This document shows positions 59,531 through 64,000 of a DNA stretch of 64,000 nucleotides, piece by piece; the first letter of the stretch is position 1; each line of letters opens with the position of its first letter. A program made the position numbers and the translations under genes. The notes under the pieces are model-generated. The model was not told where the DNA came from, did not search any database, and worked only from the letters and a program-made list of their open reading frames with translations. This stretch comes from Blasia pusilla (lineage: Eukaryota; Marchantiophyta; Marchantiopsida; Blasiales), in assembly GCA_050084515.1 (NCBI GenBank), contig CM114274.1:16058001-16122000 (forward strand). The letters are read 5' to 3'.

Positions 59531-60560
59531 TCAAGACATCTCTCCTGCTCTCACACATTCACAAAGAATATCATGATCGTAGGAGAGCTCTTCCTCTTCT
59601 AGACACGAAATAGATAAATCACGAGCTTGGAAATCTGGTTGAGGCATGTCGGGGAAGTCCGCCATACTTTTACCATGATCTTGAAGATGGTAATAGACCT
59701 CCAATAACGCAAGATTAATAATATGAACATCCAATGGAAGGGTCGTAATACCAATTATCTATTACAAGCAACAAATATAGAAGTTAAAACGTAAATAAAG
59801 TACCTAAAATATTCATAAGAGAAATAAGAAAAAAATTGACTCAACAAAAGCCATGCATATTACCTCACACCTTTGATGTAAAAGATCTTCTGTCAATGGA
59901 ACCAAAAAATGTTCCCATACCATAGCTAGAAGGGAAGGTGTATTATGTAGAAGACAAATGGCAAAGAGTAGACGTAATGAATAGCCAGTATGAATGACAA
60001 CCGCCTCTTCAAAGCAAGAAAATATCTCTCTATCGTCCTCCAAAAGTCCCATCTGAATAGCGGTCTCTTTGAAGGTAGGATAAACTACACCATCCATGGT
60101 TCTCAAATCTTGATATGATTGAGCTCCTCTCACATTATGGAGAAGTAATCGTAACCAATGACGCTCCCCTTTAGCTAGGATTAGCGAAAAAAAAAAATAT
60201 TAGGAAGGAAGCATGAATATGATTTTAACATTAACTCAAATTTTTCCTTAATAATTGTATCTTAACAAAGTATAGAAATTTTACCTGGATTTGTCATATA
60301 CAGACGTCCAATAGGATGTCCACATCCTTTTCGCGCATGTTTACGCGGATGCCATTGCTTCTTATTCAAAGAGTAATGAGAAGGGAACTCCAAATAAAGA
60401 TATTATCGCGCAGTCGAATCAGAAACATTTGTTGCAAACCATTGAGTAAGAGTGGTTTCCTTACTTCGCTCGAGAATATTACCCAATGAATCTTGCCCAT
60501 GAAAATATACCATTTGACTGTCTGGAAGATGAACAATCAATCTCACAATATTTGGTTGCT
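59531..60560 (-). pseudogene. Helitron RepHel middle region
   Basis: Segments match the part of RepHel between the Rep and helicase domains: KKQWHPRKHARKGCGHPIGR near 60305-60365, then SYQDLRTMDGVVYPTFKETA and MGLLEDDRE near 60020-60120, then GKSMADFPDMPQPDF near 59630-59680. These phrases are typical of plant Helitron helicases. The pieces are separated by gaps with stops, which may be introns or decay. Confidence 0.75.
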
Positions 60561-61050
60561 CTGCATGTAGACTAAACTTGAAGATTCGCCAACATGCTTC
60601 TGAAGAAGAAACGTTCCTTCATACCATACAATATAAATATTGTTAGACTCCCACATAATATCCTAGGAAATACTATTGATGATGTCTCATCAATAGTATC
60701 CTCTCCTGATGTAGTATTTGCCAAGGTATATGATATGGCATCAGATCCTTTGTACACATACTTATAAAGTACTTTACTGCAAAGATGCTATTTTTTATCT
60801 CCAAATTGATATAACAATCAAATAAAGTAGATAACATTGGATTGTATGGAACCACCCAACGATATCAAAGTCATGATTTGACTTATTTATCAATCTGCCA
60901 TTATCACGCCTGCATAAACACATATAGAAGTATATTAATAGTTGGGGAAAAAAGATAGCACACTAATAGAAGAACATCAAATGACGAAATAAACAACAAA
61001 ACCAATGAATTACCTCTTATAAATAGGATATCCATCCTCATTCTCCATTG

Positions 61051-63135
61051 TCATTGATGCAAAGGGCATTGGGTATCCTTTGGAACATTTGTTGTCGTTT
61101 TATCCGTGCAAGGTGCAGTTGGATGTGCTACTCCACACGGACCATGAATCATACAATTTCTTACAGTAGAATGTAGCCTAGGATGAGTCATGGGATTCGG
61201 AATCTCAGCAGATATAATATCGTCATAATGAGAGGTTATCATTGGCTTATCCTCAGAAGCAAGAATAATTAGGATATGCAAATGTGGTAGCCCTCTCTTT
61301 TGGAACTCAACCACATGAATGCATCCTACCACTCGACCCAAAATATGCTTATCCAATATAAGTCTCAACAACTCCTTCTTCTTTTGTTGGAAAACACGTA
61401 CAACCAGGTCAGGACGATCAGACGTTGATTGACCATGCAAAGAAAGAGAGGTAATCTCTAGCCATTTAGGATTGCAAGTCATTGTCAAAAAGTAGTCAGG
61501 CTTCCCAAAATGTCTCACAATGGCCATAGCATCATGTTACAATTGATGCATATGACGGGGTCCTCCTATGAAAGACGAAGGTAAGATAATACGTCTCCCT
61601 ATGCCTTGACCGTTCACATCATGCCGAGTCATGGCATCTCTGACACCTTGGTATAAATCAGCTCTCAACTCTTTTTGATGCAATTGTATCCAAGTTAGCC
61701 GTTGCATTTCGATAGTCACATACATATCCACCATATATTCTTGAGTAAGACGAACAAGCCTCAACAATCGATTATTATCCATAGCGTTAGCTCGCATTTG
61801 AAGTCTGAATGAAGCAAATTGTAAAGCTGTAATCGTCTTTGAACTCGCCTCATGAATGGTAACCTCACCTTGAATTTCTCCTTGTACAATATCATCTCTA
61901 TCTTCGTCCATCATAGCATCCCCTCTTAACGGCATATCATCTCTATGATCATGTTGCCCTTGCAAAGGTATCCCAAGATGCCAACCTGCTTCACCATAAA
62001 CAAAAGGCAAAACAAAGTGCAATGGGATATATGCTTCATTCAAGTGTGACAGACGACGAATCCCTCCTCCATGTAAGCGAACAATAATATCACGTCCTTC
62101 TACTAGCTCACTCCCATCTCCAGGCAAGATAGCTGCAATCTCTGAAGCAACAGGCAAGGTGTATCGTTTTGCATCGAGACCTCGCTTACTACCCTTAAGA
62201 ACAATATGAAAGTCAAAATTACATGGATCAATAGCCACATTTCGGAATAAAGCCACATATAGATTATGGGCATGTAACATATTTTGTAATCCCCTTAAGA
62301 TCTCTGGCCTCAATTGATCCCGATAATCTCCACTCATAATCCTTCTTCTATGTTCCATTTGATGCTCATCATCATGAATATAAATTTGCGCAAATTGTGG
62401 AGGAGCACCACTTTCAGCATGAAGAGGTCCAATAGAATGATATACATCACCTTGAATCCTGAAGTTTCCTGTACCGCCTCGTTGCTCTGTCACATGTGCC
62501 CGAGTAGATGCCAATTGAAAAGCACTATTATAGGCACGTGCATTACGCAAAAAATGAAGACTATTTGCACTCATACCATAAAGTAATTCTGCTAGTATAG
62601 AAGGTGAAGCTGTCAAATATGGTAATTGAATCTTACCATGCCCACAACACATACTAAAAGGCGAGCTTATAAACCTAGTATACTTCACTCTCTCACACTT
62701 CCAATGTAGAGCATTACAAGTCGGACAAACAACATTCGTAAGTCCAACACTAAAACGGCCAGTCATACTATCAATACGATCTCCAAACCTAAGAATTCGA
62801 ATGTGATTCTCTTCAAAGTTAGGAATACGTGCAATATTGAGCAACTTTTTCAAGTTCACAATTCTTCTAGATCCCACATTTGGAATCGAGGCATGTACAT
62901 TATCTTCATTTTCTTCCATGTGGCCTTCAGGATTGGCTGCATTGGCATCGCTCCTTATCAACGGATCACAAACATGTGCAATCTCATGTACTTCATCCAA
63001 ATGTGATCCCACATTTGGAATCGAGGTAGATACATTGTCTTCATTCACTTCCATGTGGCCTTCACGATTAGGTCCATTGGCATCATTCCTTATCAATGAA
63101 TCGCCAACATGTGCAATCTCATGTACTTCATCCAA
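61051..63135 (-). pseudogene. Helitron N-terminal and Rep (HUH) domain
   Basis: The first segment (63135-61537) contains a CPTC-x10-ERVKYTRF...MCCGHGK zinc-finger-like region and the conserved Helitron N-terminal domain (LHAHNLYVALFRN). After one TAA stop in frame, the Rep part continues (61527-61051) with MAIVRHFGKPDYFLTMTCNPKW and the HUH motif VEFQKRGLPHLHILI. MIHGPCG follows. A one-base shift then leads to KCSKGYPMPFA...GYPIYKR. Rep would nick and join DNA ends. The N-terminus has two 45-residue repeats. The true start may lie further right. Confidence 0.88.
62863..63132 (-). repeat. two tandem 135-bp coding repeats in the Helitron protein
   Basis: The two 45-residue units 62998-63132 and 62863-62997 both start DEVHEIAHV, continue LIR.DAN and EGHME.NEDNV, and end SIPNVGS. 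They are clearly a duplicated acidic module. Confidence 0.92.
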
Positions 63136-63139
63136 ATGA

Positions 63140-63666
63140 GCATGTCTTCTTCTTTGGCCCTAAGCTCGAGCAACTTGAAGCATATGAGATAATTGTAGAG
63201 GATTAGTAGGAATTGGAAGACTGCAAGCAGAGGTTAAGAAATTAATATATATGATTATAATAAGAATAAATATACATACAAACATATCTCTATTAAATTT
63301 GAGTATATAGTTTAGAAATATACATTGGAGATGGAAAGACCACAATCCCAGAGTTTAGAATAGCTTCAACTTCATGATGTACCATAATTGGCCTGCAAAA
63401 AAATTTGTTATTAGAAATCATTCATAAAAATTTAAAACCAAGTAGGAAGCATCAATAATAAAAATATGTAAAACATACCTTGTATTAGTTTGAGTATGAA
63501 AGTTATTAGTAGTCATAGCCTCGACTTCCTCTCTAGGAAGAAGATTCATAGACAATTGATAAACATTCGCTTGGGCCAAATTATAGTGCCTTCATCTCTG
63601 GCCTTGTGCTCGTTCAACTTGAAGCATAGCATGTAATCCCCGAGGGTTGGACGGAAGTGGAAGACT
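63140..63666 (-). repeat. duplicated SLPxPxNP...MLQVxRA module upstream of the Helitron Rep
   Basis: Two stretches, 63140-63222 and 63585-63666 on the minus strand, encode similar peptides: SLPIPTNP...MLQVARA then GQRRRH, and SLPLPSNP...MLQVERAQGQR then RH after a stop. They look like duplicated small exons of the Helitron gene, separated by AT-rich DNA. Each copy has one stop codon near the GQR region. Confidence 0.65.
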
Positions 63667-64000
63667 GAGAATAACAATATTAATAAAAATCAAGTCAAAA
63701 TAAATAAATTAATTAAAAAAACCAATAAAAAGAAAGAAATTAATGAGTGGATGAAACGTACATTGGAGACGATGTAGAGTCTATTAAAGCATGAAGATTT
63801 CCATTGGAAGGTGTTGCTACCAACCTGAACAAACAATAAAAAAAGTCATAATACTAAAAAAAATTATAACTATTATTATAATAAAAGTAGAAATGTTATA
63901 CATAAATAAATACCTTCTAGTATTTGCGCCTGGTGAGCCATCGATGATGGGTGGTTGTAATTCTTCCATCAATGGAACATTCACAACAACTTCAATAGAT

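Larger units (their letters stand above)
57509..64000 (-). mobile_element. autonomous-type Helitron, partial (5' end beyond the window)
   Basis: The 3' end on the minus strand is a hairpin (57522-57536, CCGTGC-GAT-GCCCGG with one mismatch) followed after nine bases by CTAG (57509-57512) and host T. This is the textbook Helitron end. Upstream on the minus strand come a Pif1-type helicase, a middle region and a Rep/HUH domain, as in plant RepHel proteins. The 5' TC end should lie to the right of 64000. Frameshifts and stops show that this copy is not functional as it stands, although some AT-rich gaps may be introns. Confidence 0.9.

Noticed and set aside
1-64000. tRNA, rRNA and tRNA primer-binding sites
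   Set aside because: Scanning by eye for the GGTTCGAATCC-type arm and for TGGTATCAGAGC next to the L1 blocks gave nothing convincing; a covariance-model search would be needed to be certain.

Overview
The window is nuclear DNA of a streptophyte (a land plant or a charophyte alga). Two intron-bearing plant-type genes with GT-AG splice sites sit in it, surrounded by Ty3/gypsy-type retroelements and Helitrons. I cannot fix the species. Cytosine methyltransferases captured by retrotransposons are, as I recall, reported from charophytes and dinoflagellates, so a charophyte or another non-seed plant with a repeat-rich genome fits, but this is only a hint.

Layout. 1-11 kb is AT-rich DNA with no gene I can recognise. 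11-17 kb is GC-rich and full of short tandem repeats. 17.0-19.3 kb holds a complete four-exon minus-strand gene for a conserved, uncharacterised helix-hairpin-helix-like protein (246 aa). 21.5-26.8 kb holds a complete five-exon minus-strand gene for mitochondrial L-2-hydroxyglutarate dehydrogenase (543 aa). From 30 kb onward nearly everything is mobile DNA: retroelement copy B (30374-36712, plus strand, internally deleted), copy A (38345-48683, minus strand, the fullest copy), copy C (50014-55604, plus strand, internally deleted), a solo LTR inside copy B, a tandem array of about 215-bp mini-Helitrons split by copy A, older relics of the same retroelement family that host copies B and C, and an autonomous but broken Helitron (57509 to beyond the right edge).

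The main discovery is the retroelement family. Copy A encodes, in order, Gag with two CCHC knuckles, aspartic protease, a C5-cytosine DNA methyltransferase domain, reverse transcriptase, RNase H, a DDE integrase and a C-terminal PHD finger. It therefore pairs a DNA-methylation writer with a predicted histone-tail reader. All three copies also share an unusual terminal layout: a block L of about 480-520 bp at the 5' end, then the internal region, then a block T of about 130 bp, L again, and T again (L-int-T-L-T). Ordinary LTR elements are LTR-int-LTR. This resembles the split direct repeats (A1-int-B1A2-B2) of tyrosine-recombinase PAT/Ngaro elements, yet the enzyme here is a DDE integrase. The outer ends are TGTC (start of L) and GACA (end of T), and the internal T-L joint reads GACA-NN-TGTC. 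The outer boundaries are supported for each copy by comparing its flanks with related unoccupied sequence inside this same window. Every copy is mutated; copies B and C have lost the methyltransferase region by internal deletion.
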